Both the position numbers and the translations under genes were made by a program. A stretch of 64,000 bases of DNA, from contig CAZUJF010000007.1 in the NCBI GenBank assembly GCA_964619955.1, positions 62,001 to 126,000 on the forward strand, given 5' to 3'. Shown here one piece after another: positions 23,876-32,436 of this stretch. The notes under the pieces are model-generated. The model saw nothing but the letters and a program-made list of their open reading frames with translations. It was not told where the DNA came from and ran no database searches. This stretch comes from JACQFK01 sp964619955. Its GTDB lineage: Bacteria > Planctomycetota > MHYJ01 > JACPRB01. Numbering within the stretch: the first letter of the stretch is position 1; every line of letters begins with the position of its first letter.

Positions 23876-25756
23876 ATGAGCCTGCTTCTCTCCGCCTGGC
23901 TCGCCGTCCTGGTCCCGCAGGAGGTCACCGGGGCCGATCTCGACAAGATCCTGGAACGGGCCGACCGGCTCCTGGAGGAGGCGAAGGCCGCGTACGAGGA
24001 CGCGCGGACCACGCGCTCCGTCCCGCGCTTCCTCGAGGCGGGGTTCAAGCTCGAGGACGCCCGGATCAAATACCTGGTCCTCCAGGAGATCGGGGCCCCG
24101 GAAAAGCAGAAGGCGGCGGCGGAGCGCCTCCGCGCCGCCAACCAGCTCGCCAAGCTCATCAACGACGGGAGGATCGCGGTGGCCCCGCGGCCGGCGGACC
24201 CTCCCGCGCCTCCCGCGGCTCCTCCGGCCCCCGCGGAGCCCGCACCCGCCCTGGTCCCGGCTCCGAAGCCGGAGCCCGGCGTCACCACGCCCGCGCCGGT
24301 CGACGTGACGAAGCGCCTCCCGGTCCCCGACCCCGCCCTGCAAAAGGAGGCGGGCCGCCAGATCCGGCAGCTCTTCAAGGAGAAGTTCGCCGCGAAGGAT
24401 CCCGCCGTCCGGAAGGCGCTGGCGCGCGAACTGATCCAGGAGGCCGCCCGCATCGGCGACGACCGGACCGTCCAATGGGTCCTCTACGCGGAGGCGTCCG
24501 AGGCCTCCCTCCAGGCCGGCGACCTGAAGACCTCGTATGAGGCGATCGAGGGCGCCGCGCGCGTGTTCGACGTCGACGCGGTCGTCTTGAAGCAGGCGGC
24601 CCTGTCCACGGCCGCGAAGTCCGCCTCCTTCCCGGCGGACTTCGTGGCGCTGGCCCAGGCGTACGACCGGCTGGCGGACGAGTGGAGCGCCGCCGACCAG
24701 TACGACGCCGCCGAGAAAGCCGCGGCCGCCGCGCTCCAGCAGGCGAAAAGATCGAAGGACGCGGCCCTGACGCAGCGCCTCACCGCGCGCGCCAGGGAGG
24801 TCGCCGAGGCCAGGGCCGGATTCAAGGCCATGAAGCGCGCCCTGGAGACGCTGGCCCGGCACTCCGACGATCCCGGCGCCAACGCCGAGATGGGGAAATT
24901 CCTCTGCTTCACCAAGGCAGGCTGGGACCTCGGCCTCCGCTTTCTCGCCAAGGGAAACGACGCCCCGCTGCGCGCGCTCGCGGAGCGGGAACTCGCCTTT
25001 CCCGGACGCACCGACGAACTCACGGCCATCGGCGACGGCTGGTGGGACCTTTCCCTCAAGGAAAAGACCCCCTCCCGCAAGCTCCAGATGCAGCTCCACC
25101 TGAAGGATCTCTACGAGGCCGCGCTCGTCGATGCCGTCGGCATCTTCAGGGTCAGGATCGAGAAGCGGCTCATGGAGCTTGAAGATGCGCAGATCGTCGG
25201 GGTGGACCTGCTCCGCTTCATCGACCCCAAGACGGACGCGGTCAAGGGGGAGTGGAATCCGGAGGGACGGAATCTGGTCTGTCGCGAGGCGGCCCCGAGT
25301 TCGCTGGCGGTCCCCTACCAGCCGCCGGAGGAGTACGACCTGAGCGTGATCCTGAGACGGCGCTCCGGCGGCGACGCCATCGCCGTGGGGCTCGTGATGG
25401 GCGGCGTGCAGTTCAACCTGATCCTCGACGGGCACGCGGGCGAAGGCGGCATCTCGGGCCTGGAGCTGATCGACGGCAGGTACACCAACCAGCATCCGGA
25501 CGTGATCCGCGGCCGGCAGGTCGCCGTGAACCAGACCGCGACGCTGCTCTGCGCCGTCCGCAAGGGGAGCGTGACCGTGAGCCTGAACGGCGCCAAATTC
25601 GTCGAATGGCAGGGGAACCCGAGCCGTCTCGCCCTGAGCACGTTCTACCGGGTGCCGAACACGAAGGCCCTCGTCCTCGGTTCGTGGGGCGGCAGCATCG
25701 AATTCAGCCGCTATGTGCTGACCCCCGTGAGCGGGCAGGGAAAACGGCTCCGCTGA
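23876..25756 (+). CDS. Exported protein sharing the kinase's helical and C-terminal modules
   Basis: 626 residues. A signal peptide (1-13) is followed by a helical module (about 20-100: KILERADRLLEEAKAAYED, FKLEDARIKY, NQLAKLINDGRIA), a Pro/Ala linker (104-142), a long alpha-helical middle (LPVPDPALQKEAGRQIRQLF to GDGWWDLSLKEK), and a C-terminal domain from about residue 442 (GVDLLRFIDPKTDAVKGEW, YQPPEEYDLSVIL, LTPVSGQG). The helical middle is a planctomycete-specific family of unknown role. The first helical module and the last domain match the outer half of the kinase at 5203-9159, so this is the exported module without the kinase. It could be a ligand-binding or structural partner of the same extracellular target. 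Confidence 0.85.
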   Translation: MSLLLSAWLAVLVPQEVTGADLDKILERADRLLEEAKAAYEDARTTRSVPRFLEAGFKLEDARIKYLVLQEIGAPEKQKAAAERLRAANQLAKLINDGRIAVAPRPADPPAPPAAPPAPAEPAPALVPAPKPEPGVTTPAPVDVTKRLPVPDPALQKEAGRQIRQLFKEKFAAKDPAVRKALARELIQEAARIGDDRTVQWVLYAEASEASLQAGDLKTSYEAIEGAARVFDVDAVVLKQAALSTAAKSASFPADFVALAQAYDRLADEWSAADQYDAAEKAAAAALQQAKRSKDAALTQRLTARAREVAEARAGFKAMKRALETLARHSDDPGANAEMGKFLCFTKAGWDLGLRFLAKGNDAPLRALAERELAFPGRTDELTAIGDGWWDLSLKEKTPSRKLQMQLHLKDLYEAALVDAVGIFRVRIEKRLMELEDAQIVGVDLLRFIDPKTDAVKGEWNPEGRNLVCREAAPSSLAVPYQPPEEYDLSVILRRRSGGDAIAVGLVMGGVQFNLILDGHAGEGGISGLELIDGRYTNQHPDVIRGRQVAVNQTATLLCAVRKGSVTVSLNGAKFVEWQGNPSRLALSTFYRVPNTKALVLGSWGGSIEFSRYVLTPVSGQGKRLR

Positions 25757-25781
25757 CGCTCCCCTATTTCCCAGGTGAACC

Positions 25782-26120
25782 ATGTGGAACTGCCCGAAGT
25801 GCGGCGAGTCGAGCGAAGATTCTTTCGACGCCTGCTGGAAATGCGGGATCGGCCGTGACGGAACCGCGCCCTCCGCGGCGGCTCCTTCCACGGAAGCGGT
25901 CCCCGACCTTGCGGCTCAGCGGGAGGTGGACTGTCTGCGCTGCCGGTGCAGGCTTCAGTATGCCGGCACGAAGCGGTTCCACGAGGGGGCGAACTGGGGC
26001 CTGCTCGGGACCCTGGGAGAACTCTTCGTAACACAGGAATCGTTCGACCTCTACCGCTGCCCGAAGTGCGGGAAGGTGGAGTTCTTCGTCGGCGGGAGCG
26101 AGGGATCGGCATCCGCCTGA
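25782..26120 (+). CDS. Small double zinc-ribbon protein
   Basis: 112 residues with four Cys pairs: CPKC at 4-7, CWKC at 18-21, CLRC near 52, CPKC near 94. The opening MWNCPKCGE...FDACWKCG is a common zinc-ribbon start. Between the last pairs is a GANWGLLGTLGELF stretch. It is probably a cytoplasmic zinc-binding protein of unknown role. The start is 25 bases after the preceding stop, so co-transcription is likely. Confidence 0.7.
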   Translation: MWNCPKCGESSEDSFDACWKCGIGRDGTAPSAAAPSTEAVPDLAAQREVDCLRCRCRLQYAGTKRFHEGANWGLLGTLGELFVTQESFDLYRCPKCGKVEFFVGGSEGSASA

Positions 26121-26227
26121 ACGCCCCCGGCGCGACGTTTGACCCCATTTGCTTTACCCCGTTACCCATTCGGGGCTATACTCGACGCGGGTTCACGAAC
26201 CGCGGCGCGGACTTCGGACGGGGGATC

Positions 26228-27235
26228 ATGAAATACAGGCCGCTGGGCGATTCCGGGATATCCGCCTCCATCGTCGGCCTCGGCGCCTGGGTGCTCGGGG
26301 GCGGGGCCGTCTGGGGCAGGGACACGGACGACGCGGAGTCCGTCCGCGCCATCCACACGGCGCTGGACCTCGGCGTCACCCTCATCGACACGGCGCCCGC
26401 CTACGGATGGGGGCGCAGCGAGGAGGTCGTCGGCCGCGCGATCCGGGGCAGGCGCGACCGGGTGGTCCTCGCCACCAAGTGCGGCCTCTGGTGGGACGAC
26501 GCGCGGGGAAGCTTTTTCACCGAGTTCGACGGGAAGAAACTCTATCGGAGCCTTCGTCCCGACACGATCCGGATCGAGGTGGAAAACAGCCTGCGCCGGC
26601 TCGGAACCGACCGCATCGACCTGTACCAGACCCACTGGCCGAGCTGCCCCCCGGAGGCGACCCCCGTCGCCGACACGATGGCCGTCCTGCTCGACCTCAA
26701 GGCCCGGGGAAAGATCCGCGCGATCGGCGCGGCCAACGTGTCGCCGGCCGAAGTGGAGGAGTACGCCCGCTCGGGCCCCCTCGCCTCCGTCCAGTTCCGC
26801 TACTCGATGCTGCATCGCGAGGCCGAGAAGGAACTGCTCCCGGCCTGCATGCGGCGCGGGACCGCCACGATCACGTACATGTCCCTGGAACAGGGCCTGC
26901 TCACCGGCCGGATCGGCATGGACCGGGTCTTCACGCCCGGCGAGTTCCGCAGCAACGCCGCCTGGAACGACTGGCTCGTCCTCTCCAACCGGAGGCGCGT
27001 GCTCGACCTGCTGGCGTCCTGGAAGGACCTCACGGTGAAATACGCGTGCACCCTGTCCCAGCTCGTGATCGCCTGGACGGCGGCGCAGCCCGGCGTGACC
27101 CACGTCCTCGCCGGGGGGCGCACCCCCGCCCAGGTCGCCGAGAACGCCGGGGCGGCCGGCCTGACGCCGGACCCCGCCGACCTCGCGCGGCTCCGGGCGG
27201 ATCTGGTCGCCCTGGGAGATCCTCTGCCTGCATAA
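26228..27235 (+). CDS. Aldo/keto reductase
   Basis: 335 residues, ATG preceded by GGGG. Motifs of the NADPH-dependent TIM-barrel family: YRPLGDSGISASIVGLGAW, the catalytic Asp and Tyr in IDTAPAYGWGRSE, Lys in ATKCG, His in QTHWP, and the phosphate-binding end HVLAGGRTPAQVAENA. It resembles bacterial AKRs acting on sugars and small carbonyls (YccK/IolS-like). CTATACT about 45 bases upstream is a probable -10. Confidence 0.93.
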   Translation: MKYRPLGDSGISASIVGLGAWVLGGGAVWGRDTDDAESVRAIHTALDLGVTLIDTAPAYGWGRSEEVVGRAIRGRRDRVVLATKCGLWWDDARGSFFTEFDGKKLYRSLRPDTIRIEVENSLRRLGTDRIDLYQTHWPSCPPEATPVADTMAVLLDLKARGKIRAIGAANVSPAEVEEYARSGPLASVQFRYSMLHREAEKELLPACMRRGTATITYMSLEQGLLTGRIGMDRVFTPGEFRSNAAWNDWLVLSNRRRVLDLLASWKDLTVKYACTLSQLVIAWTAAQPGVTHVLAGGRTPAQVAENAGAAGLTPDPADLARLRADLVALGDPLPA

Positions 27236-27316
27236 CCCAGTTACTGAATCCTGCGGAACCCGGGCCGCGTAGGATTAAGGGAAGCCGGACCGGTCCGGGA
27301 CATCAGGAGGAAGCTT

Positions 27317-27913
27317 ATGCGCATGGGAGCGGCGATCGCGGCGGTTCTGTCACTCGGCGCGGGATGCGCCGGAGGGGTCGACCTCGTGAAGCAGGGCGAC
27401 GGCGTCGTCCCCCGGGAGGGCGTTTACGATGCGGACACGCACCGTCCGCCGGCGTCCCCCTGCAAGGTGGCCCTGGAGCCGGACTCCCTCGGCCTGAAGG
27501 ACGTCGAGGTGTCCGTGACGCCGCGCACGAACGGCGTGGGCCCCCTGCTCTGGATCTCCTTCAAGCCCGGCATCTCCTGCCCGCCGCCGGCCGCCGGCTC
27601 GGAATGCCGCGCCTGCGCCTTCACGAAAGTGAGCGTCCTCGACCGCCCCAACCTGGCGGGCACCGTGCCGCAGTCCGAAGGGATCTGGTGGACCGGCCTG
27701 GAGGGCTCCTGCAAGGGGCGCGCGACCGTCCTCTGGCGCGGCACGTACAACAACATGGGCAACACCCGCTTCTTCGGTCCGCTGAGGCTGCTGGTGGAAA
27801 ACGGGGGCGACCGCGCGTCGGCCAGGATTCTCGAGGTGGACTACGGCCCCACCTCCCCCGCGGAGCCCCCGCAGGCGCCCGCCTTCGACCGCGTCGAGAT
27901 CAAGGCGCCCTGA
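27317..27913 (+). CDS. Small putative lipoprotein, unknown function
   Basis: 198 residues; AGGAGGAAGC precedes the ATG. N terminus AAIAAVLSLGAGCAGG has a signal peptide with a lipobox-like Cys. The mature part has four more Cys (positions ~50, 89, 97, 100; SCPPPAAGSECRAC), probably disulfide-bonded, and beta-strand patterns (VEVSVTPRT, LLWISFKPG, GTYNNMGNTRFFGPL). No family recognised. Confidence 0.65.
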   Translation: MRMGAAIAAVLSLGAGCAGGVDLVKQGDGVVPREGVYDADTHRPPASPCKVALEPDSLGLKDVEVSVTPRTNGVGPLLWISFKPGISCPPPAAGSECRACAFTKVSVLDRPNLAGTVPQSEGIWWTGLEGSCKGRATVLWRGTYNNMGNTRFFGPLRLLVENGGDRASARILEVDYGPTSPAEPPQAPAFDRVEIKAP

Positions 27914-27964
27914 CGGCGGGCCGGAAGCCCCGCACGGATCCGGGACGGGCGGCGTCCCAAGAGC

Positions 27965-28303
27965 ATGGGATGGAAGGAGCGCGTCGGCGCGGCCCTGCTG
28001 CTCGGGCTCATCATCAACACGGTCGCCGCGATCGCGATCCAGTGGCATATCCCATCGAAGGTCTGCCCCTCCTGCACAGGGACCGGCAGCACCTCTTGGG
28101 CCGGGGGGACCTGTGGTCCGCACCCGCCGCCGGACTACCGCTGCCCCCAATGCCGCCACGCCTGGAACGACTACTCCCGGGGACGGCGCACGCTGGCAGC
28201 CCGGATGCTGGGCATCGACGCCGAATCCTGGTGGGAGCCGCAGCCGGTGCCGTTCTTCCCCTGGCATCACGAAAGCTGGACGTGGTCGTTCCGAAAACCC
28301 TGA
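27965..28303 (+). CDS. Small membrane-anchored zinc-ribbon protein
   Basis: 112 residues. A membrane helix at about 8-27 (VGAALLLGLIINTVAAIAI) is followed by CPSC at 34-37, a lone CG, then CPQC at about 60-63 with a following HAW. This looks like a zinc ribbon on the far side of the helix. The C terminus is Trp/His/Pro-rich. It is 51 bases after the lipoprotein gene on the same strand. Function unknown. Confidence 0.6.
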   Translation: MGWKERVGAALLLGLIINTVAAIAIQWHIPSKVCPSCTGTGSTSWAGGTCGPHPPPDYRCPQCRHAWNDYSRGRRTLAARMLGIDAESWWEPQPVPFFPWHHESWTWSFRKP

Positions 28304-28342
28304 TGGCTCCTGCCGATCCTTCGCCCCCCTTACCCGAACCCC

Positions 28343-29098
28343 CTACGGATAATGCCGCTCCTGGTAGGCCTGGGCGCGCCGCAGCAGCTCCCGGTCCGCT
28401 CCGTAGATCCTCGCGAAACGCAGCCGCTCCGTCCGCGAGAGCAGCGTCCGCGCTCCTTTCATGAGCAACGCGAGATCCCGCACCCGCCCCGCCTGCGGAA
28501 AGAGCCTCCAGCGCCAGATCCCCGCGAACGGCACGTCGATCACGTGCAGGCGATGACGCTTGCCGTCGTGGGATAACAGCAGGTTCTTCGAGCGCAGCGT
28601 GTGCAGGAAGAAGCGCTTCTCGTGCGCGCCCTTGAGAATGCGCGCGAAGTCCTCGATCAGCCGCCGCCGCTCCGCCGGCCCCGGCAGCGGAAACGGCGCC
28701 TCGCCCGGCCGGTCGATCAGCGCCCGCAGCTCCACGGCGCGCTCGATCGCCCGCGTCAGCAGGAAACTGTCGCTGAGAAATCCGAGACAGCGCTCCTGCC
28801 CGTACGCGACGGCCTCGGGCACGTCGAAGCCCAGCTCCGCGAGCGCCTTCAGATTCCGGTACTCCCGCCGCGCCCGCGCCTGGATGAAGATCGTCCGCAG
28901 ACGCCAGAGTCCCGAGTACGCGTAGATCTTCAGGAAAAAGCGCCCCTCGGGCAGGACCAGTTCCTTCACCGCGCTGCGGCGGTCCGCGGGCGGGATCTCC
29001 GCCCCCCAGCGTTCGATCACGTCCTTCGGCCGGCGCAGCCCCTCGAAGAGCCGCTCCGCGCCCGGACTCACGACCCGTTCCGCGCCATGAATGAGCAT
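28343..29098 (-). CDS. InaA/WaaP-like lipopolysaccharide kinase family protein
   Basis: 251 residues. ELVLPEGRFFLKIYAYSG carries the ATP-site Lys and EYRNLKALAELGFDVPEAVAYG fits the C-helix region of the Kdo/LPS kinase clan; SFLLTRAIERAVELRALI is the hinge region. In place of HxD..N the catalytic loop reads HTLRSKNLLL, so the usual loop Asp is missing although Asn is kept, while the metal Asp is present in HVIDVP. InaA-like members also lack that Asp, so activity is open. Likely role: phosphorylating a lipid A or cell-envelope sugar. Confidence 0.75.
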   Translation of the reverse strand: MLIHGAERVVSPGAERLFEGLRRPKDVIERWGAEIPPADRRSAVKELVLPEGRFFLKIYAYSGLWRLRTIFIQARARREYRNLKALAELGFDVPEAVAYGQERCLGFLSDSFLLTRAIERAVELRALIDRPGEAPFPLPGPAERRRLIEDFARILKGAHEKRFFLHTLRSKNLLLSHDGKRHRLHVIDVPFAGIWRWRLFPQAGRVRDLALLMKGARTLLSRTERLRFARIYGADRELLRRAQAYQERHYP

Positions 29099-29107
29099 GA
29101 AAACGTC

Positions 29108-29113
29108 ATCCTA
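29108..29113 (-). promoter_or_regulatory. -10 element (TAGGAT) of the InaA/WaaP-like gene
   Basis: A TANNNT hexamer on the minus strand ends nine bases before the ATG at 29098, without a Shine-Dalgarno. TATGAT at 29117-29122 on the plus strand may serve the divergent deacetylase gene. Confidence 0.45.
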
Positions 29114-29161
29114 GCATATGATGTCGGTGAGATCCGGGTCCCAAAGGAGCACCCACATCCC

Positions 29162-30625
29162 ATGAGAATGACGACCGGCGCCCTCCTCCTCCTGCTCGCC
29201 GCCTGCCAGGGCGTCCCCGCCGCCCCCGCGCCCGCGGGAGGCCCGACGCTCGACGTGCTGCTCTGGTTCGACACGGAGGACTACCTCCTGCCCGCCAGCG
29301 ACGACGCCGCGCTGCGCCTCGCGGAGTTCCTGACGAAGGAGCACGTGCGCACCACGTTCAAGGTGGTCGGCGAGAAGGCGCGCACCCTCGAGCGCCGCGG
29401 CCGCAGCGACGTGATCGCGGCGCTGCGCCGCCACGAGATCGGCTACCACTCGAACTGGCACAGCGTGCACCCCACGCCCGCGCAGTACCTCTCCGCGCTC
29501 GGCTGGGACGAGGGCGTCGCCGAGTTCCTCCGCCGGGAAGCCGCGGGCGCGGCCGACGTCGAACGCATCCTCGGTCAGCACCCCTCCTGCTACGGCCAGC
29601 CCGGCAGCTCCTGGGGGCCGCAGGCCTTCGGCGCGATGCGCAAGCTCGGCATTCCCGTGTATCTCGACGCGGGCAGCCATGTGGACCTCGACCGCCAGCC
29701 GCTCTGGTACAACGGCATCCTCACGATCTTCCGCCTCGAGCATTCGCTGCGCACCGGCTTGAACGGCCCCAAGGACCTCGAGGAGGCGAAGGCGAAGTTC
29801 ACGGCCGCGCGGGAGCGGACGATCTCCAAGGGCGGCGGCGTCGCGCACATCTACTACCACCCCTGCGAATGGGTGCACCAGAAGTTCTGGGACTCGATCT
29901 TCGCCGACGGGGCCAATCCCGGCCCCGGCGAGCGCACCCCGCCGCCGCAGAAGACCGCCGAGGAAACGCGGGTCGCGTTCGAGACGTTCGAGACCTACGT
30001 CCGCTGGATGAAGCAGCAGCCCGGCGTGCGCTTCCTCACCGCGCGCGACGCGCTCGCGCTCTACGGCGACCGCGCGCTCGGCCGGACCTACGCCGACGCC
30101 GAGCTGACGGAGCTCGCCGGCGCGATCACGGATGCCGCCGGCTTCCAGCGCCGCAGCGGGTACACGCTCGCGGCGAGCGAGGTCTTCGCGCTGCTCGTGG
30201 CGCGTCTGACGGGCACGCCGAATCCGTCGCTGACCTCGACGCCGTCCGGTCCGACGGAGCCCTTCGTGGGCACTCCCGAGGCCGCGACGACGGGCTGGAA
30301 CCAGTACGCCCGCACGCTCGCGGACGTGAAGTCCTATCTCGACACGCATGGCCGCATCCCGTCGACGGTCTGGCTGGGCAGCCGCGCGGTTTCTCCGGAG
30401 AGCTTCCTCGGGAGCCTGGCCCGGGTCCTCCCCGCCGTGCTCGCCGGCACGCCTCCGGCCACGGTCGACTTCAAGCCGCTGACGCTGTCGTCCGGGAAAC
30501 ACGTGGCGGACGACTCGGAGAAGGTCTGGGGCTGGCTCTTCCCCAAGGGCTGGCACGCGCCCGAGATGATGGCCCTGGCCCGGCGCCAGGCCTGGACGAT
30601 CAAACCCGCGGTCCGCAACCCTTAG
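29162..30625 (+). CDS. Polysaccharide-deacetylase-like lipoprotein
   Basis: 487 residues; AAAGGAG lies upstream. LLLLLAAC is a textbook lipobox, so this is a lipoprotein. The N-terminal half has NodB-type motifs: LLWFDTEDY (metal Asp), YHSNWHSVHP (the H-S/T-x-x-H metal motif), and a later HIYYHPCEW. The second half (about 300-487) is helical with repeated GRxPSTVWLGSRAVSPESFL segments, resembling pseudomurein-binding-like repeats, and may bind a cell-wall or sugar polymer. Probably a metal-dependent deacetylase acting on a surface or environmental polysaccharide. Confidence 0.82.
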   Translation: MRMTTGALLLLLAACQGVPAAPAPAGGPTLDVLLWFDTEDYLLPASDDAALRLAEFLTKEHVRTTFKVVGEKARTLERRGRSDVIAALRRHEIGYHSNWHSVHPTPAQYLSALGWDEGVAEFLRREAAGAADVERILGQHPSCYGQPGSSWGPQAFGAMRKLGIPVYLDAGSHVDLDRQPLWYNGILTIFRLEHSLRTGLNGPKDLEEAKAKFTAARERTISKGGGVAHIYYHPCEWVHQKFWDSIFADGANPGPGERTPPPQKTAEETRVAFETFETYVRWMKQQPGVRFLTARDALALYGDRALGRTYADAELTELAGAITDAAGFQRRSGYTLAASEVFALLVARLTGTPNPSLTSTPSGPTEPFVGTPEAATTGWNQYARTLADVKSYLDTHGRIPSTVWLGSRAVSPESFLGSLARVLPAVLAGTPPATVDFKPLTLSSGKHVADDSEKVWGWLFPKGWHAPEMMALARRQAWTIKPAVRNP

Positions 30626-30637
30626 AGGAGCTTCACC

Positions 30638-30886
30638 ATGAGCCAGGACGCCGCCCGCGCGAAACTGGGTCTCAGCGCCGCGCAGTTCAAGGAGCTGCGC
30701 GCCTTCCTCGACGGCAAGACCTTCGGCCTCAAGATCGTCTGCGACCACACGCACGCGCGCACCGAGGAGTGGGCCGGGCGCATGGGCGTGGACATGGAGG
30801 CGCTCGTCGAGGCGCTCAAATCCTTCGGCGGCGCCTGCGACTGCAAGACCCTCGAGGCCGTCACGCCGGACCGCTTCGGCTGGTAA
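30638..30886 (+). CDS. DUF2695-like small protein
   Basis: 82 residues with GAGGAG upstream. Segments CDHTHARTEEWAGRMGVD and SFGGACDCKTLEAV match the DUF2695 pattern of a CDHT followed by GGxCDCE. The three Cys and the His suggest a metal site. It starts 12 bases after the deacetylase-like gene, so it is probably co-transcribed. Function unknown. Confidence 0.8.
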   Translation: MSQDAARAKLGLSAAQFKELRAFLDGKTFGLKIVCDHTHARTEEWAGRMGVDMEALVEALKSFGGACDCKTLEAVTPDRFGW

Positions 30887-30896
30887 GGTCCGCCGC

Positions 30897-32369
30897 TCAG
30901 ACCGGCGGCGCCACGAAGAGGATCAGCACGTCCCAGACGAGATGGCTCACGAGCGGCGCCGTGAGGTCGTCGGTCGCGGCGTAGAGCAGGCCCCAGTAGA
31001 GGCCGCACCCGAAGGCGGCGGCCACGAGCAGCGGGTTCAGCGTCACGGCGTGCGCGGCGGCGTACAAGGCGGCGCCGGCGGCGATCCCGAAGACCCGCCC
31101 CAGGCGCTCCATGCAAAAGCGCGCGAGCACGCCGCGCCACAGCGCCTCCTCGGCGAGGATGATCAGGACCAGCGTCGACGCGAGGAAGAACGGCGTGTGG
31201 CCGTCCTTCCATGCGCCGAGCGTCCGCGCCTGCGCCTCCCACCCGGGCCAGGCCGCGGAGAGCGGCAAGATCGCGACCCGTGTCAGGCCATAGAGGACCA
31301 GGCCCGCCAGGAGCCCCCCTCCGATCCGCGACGGCGTCGGCTTCATCCGCTCGCGGACGGCCCGCAGCGCAATTGAACAGGCCAGGAGGATCCCCATGGC
31401 GACCGTCATCCCCTTCCACGGCGGCAGCGGCCCGCGGAACGCGAAGGCCAGGAGCAGGAAGGCAAGTCCGGCCAGCGTGAGCGCCGCCGTCGCGGATAGC
31501 TCGGGCTTCGGCCGCAGTCCGCCCGCCTCCAGCAGCGGCCGGAGCCGCTCCGGCGTGAACGGGGCCGGGTTCAGCTTCAGCTCCTGCCGCGCCGGCTCCG
31601 GATCGCCCGCCAGCCCTTCCACGAGCATCGCCAGCTGCGCGCGCGTGGAGAGCGGATGGGTCATCAGCGTTTCCATGATCCGCACGGGAAGCTTCATCAG
31701 CGCCACGGGCGTGGGACAGATCCAGACCGGCCGGCCCAGGGCCTCCGCCACCCGGCGGACGACGTCCCGCAGCTCCAGCCGGTCGGGGCCCACGATCTCG
31801 TAGGTCTTCCCGATCGAGACCTCCCGCGACAGCGTCGCGACGACCGCGGCGGCGACATCGCCCGCGTGCACCGGCATCATCGGGGCGCGCCCGTCGTTGA
31901 CGACCGGAAACAGCGGCGCCGTCTGCAGCATGAACGCGAGGTGCGAGAGCAGATCGTCGCCCACCCCGTAGACGACGCCGGGTCGGAGGATCGTCCAGTC
32001 CAGCCCGCTCGCGCGCACAAGCTCCTCCCCCTGCGCCTTCGTGTCGTGGTACGGAAGCCCGGGGTCCCGCCGGGCGACGACCACGCTGATGTGGACCAGC
32101 CGGCGGATGCCCGCGAGCTTCATCGATTCCACGAGGCGGGCGACGAGATCGACGTGGACCGCCTGAAACGTCTGTGCCCCGTCCTCGCGTTTGATGCCGG
32201 CGAGGTTGACGACGGCGTCGCAGCCCCGGAGCGCTTCGGGGTCGATCTTCCGCGCGTCGCAGCCGTTGCGGCGGGAGAGGAGCCGGACCTCGAGGCCCGC
32301 CTCCCGGAGCGCGGCGGCGGCGTGGCGGCCCAGAAACCCGGTCCCGCCGATCACCGCGACCGTTTTCAC
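30897..32369 (-). CDS. NAD(P)-binding epimerase fused to a CPBP intramembrane protease
   Basis: 490 residues from a GTG placed so that the Rossmann motif (VIGGTGFLG, 6-14) begins at once; an ATG eight codons upstream is an alternative. Residues 1-290 are an atypical SDR like complex-I subunit NDUFA9/ubiquinone-biosynthesis relatives (VVNLAGI, VHISVV, YHDTKAQGEELV, ILRPGVVYG). After a membrane stretch near 310-330 come several helices with the CPBP (Abi) signature: EEALWR at 407-412, His440, His476. The fused enzymes are unrelated in known function; the membrane part may anchor the reductase or act as a protease. The start is 67 bases from the divergent isomerase gene. Confidence 0.85.
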   Translation of the reverse strand: MKTVAVIGGTGFLGRHAAAALREAGLEVRLLSRRNGCDARKIDPEALRGCDAVVNLAGIKREDGAQTFQAVHVDLVARLVESMKLAGIRRLVHISVVVARRDPGLPYHDTKAQGEELVRASGLDWTILRPGVVYGVGDDLLSHLAFMLQTAPLFPVVNDGRAPMMPVHAGDVAAAVVATLSREVSIGKTYEIVGPDRLELRDVVRRVAEALGRPVWICPTPVALMKLPVRIMETLMTHPLSTRAQLAMLVEGLAGDPEPARQELKLNPAPFTPERLRPLLEAGGLRPKPELSATAALTLAGLAFLLLAFAFRGPLPPWKGMTVAMGILLACSIALRAVRERMKPTPSRIGGGLLAGLVLYGLTRVAILPLSAAWPGWEAQARTLGAWKDGHTPFFLASTLVLIILAEEALWRGVLARFCMERLGRVFGIAAGAALYAAAHAVTLNPLLVAAAFGCGLYWGLLYAATDDLTAPLVSHLVWDVLILFVAPPV

Positions 32370-32375
32370 GTCCGT

Positions 32376-32381
32376 ACTATA
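32376..32381 (-). promoter_or_regulatory. -10 element (TATAGT) of the epimerase/CPBP gene
   Basis: TATAGT on the minus strand ends six bases before the GTG at 32369. No Shine-Dalgarno is present, consistent with a leaderless transcript and supporting the GTG over the upstream ATG. Confidence 0.5.
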
Positions 32382-32436
32382 CCGCGGGGGCATAAGATGT
32401 CGGGCGCCCCGGGAGCCGGCCTCCAAGGAGACTTCG

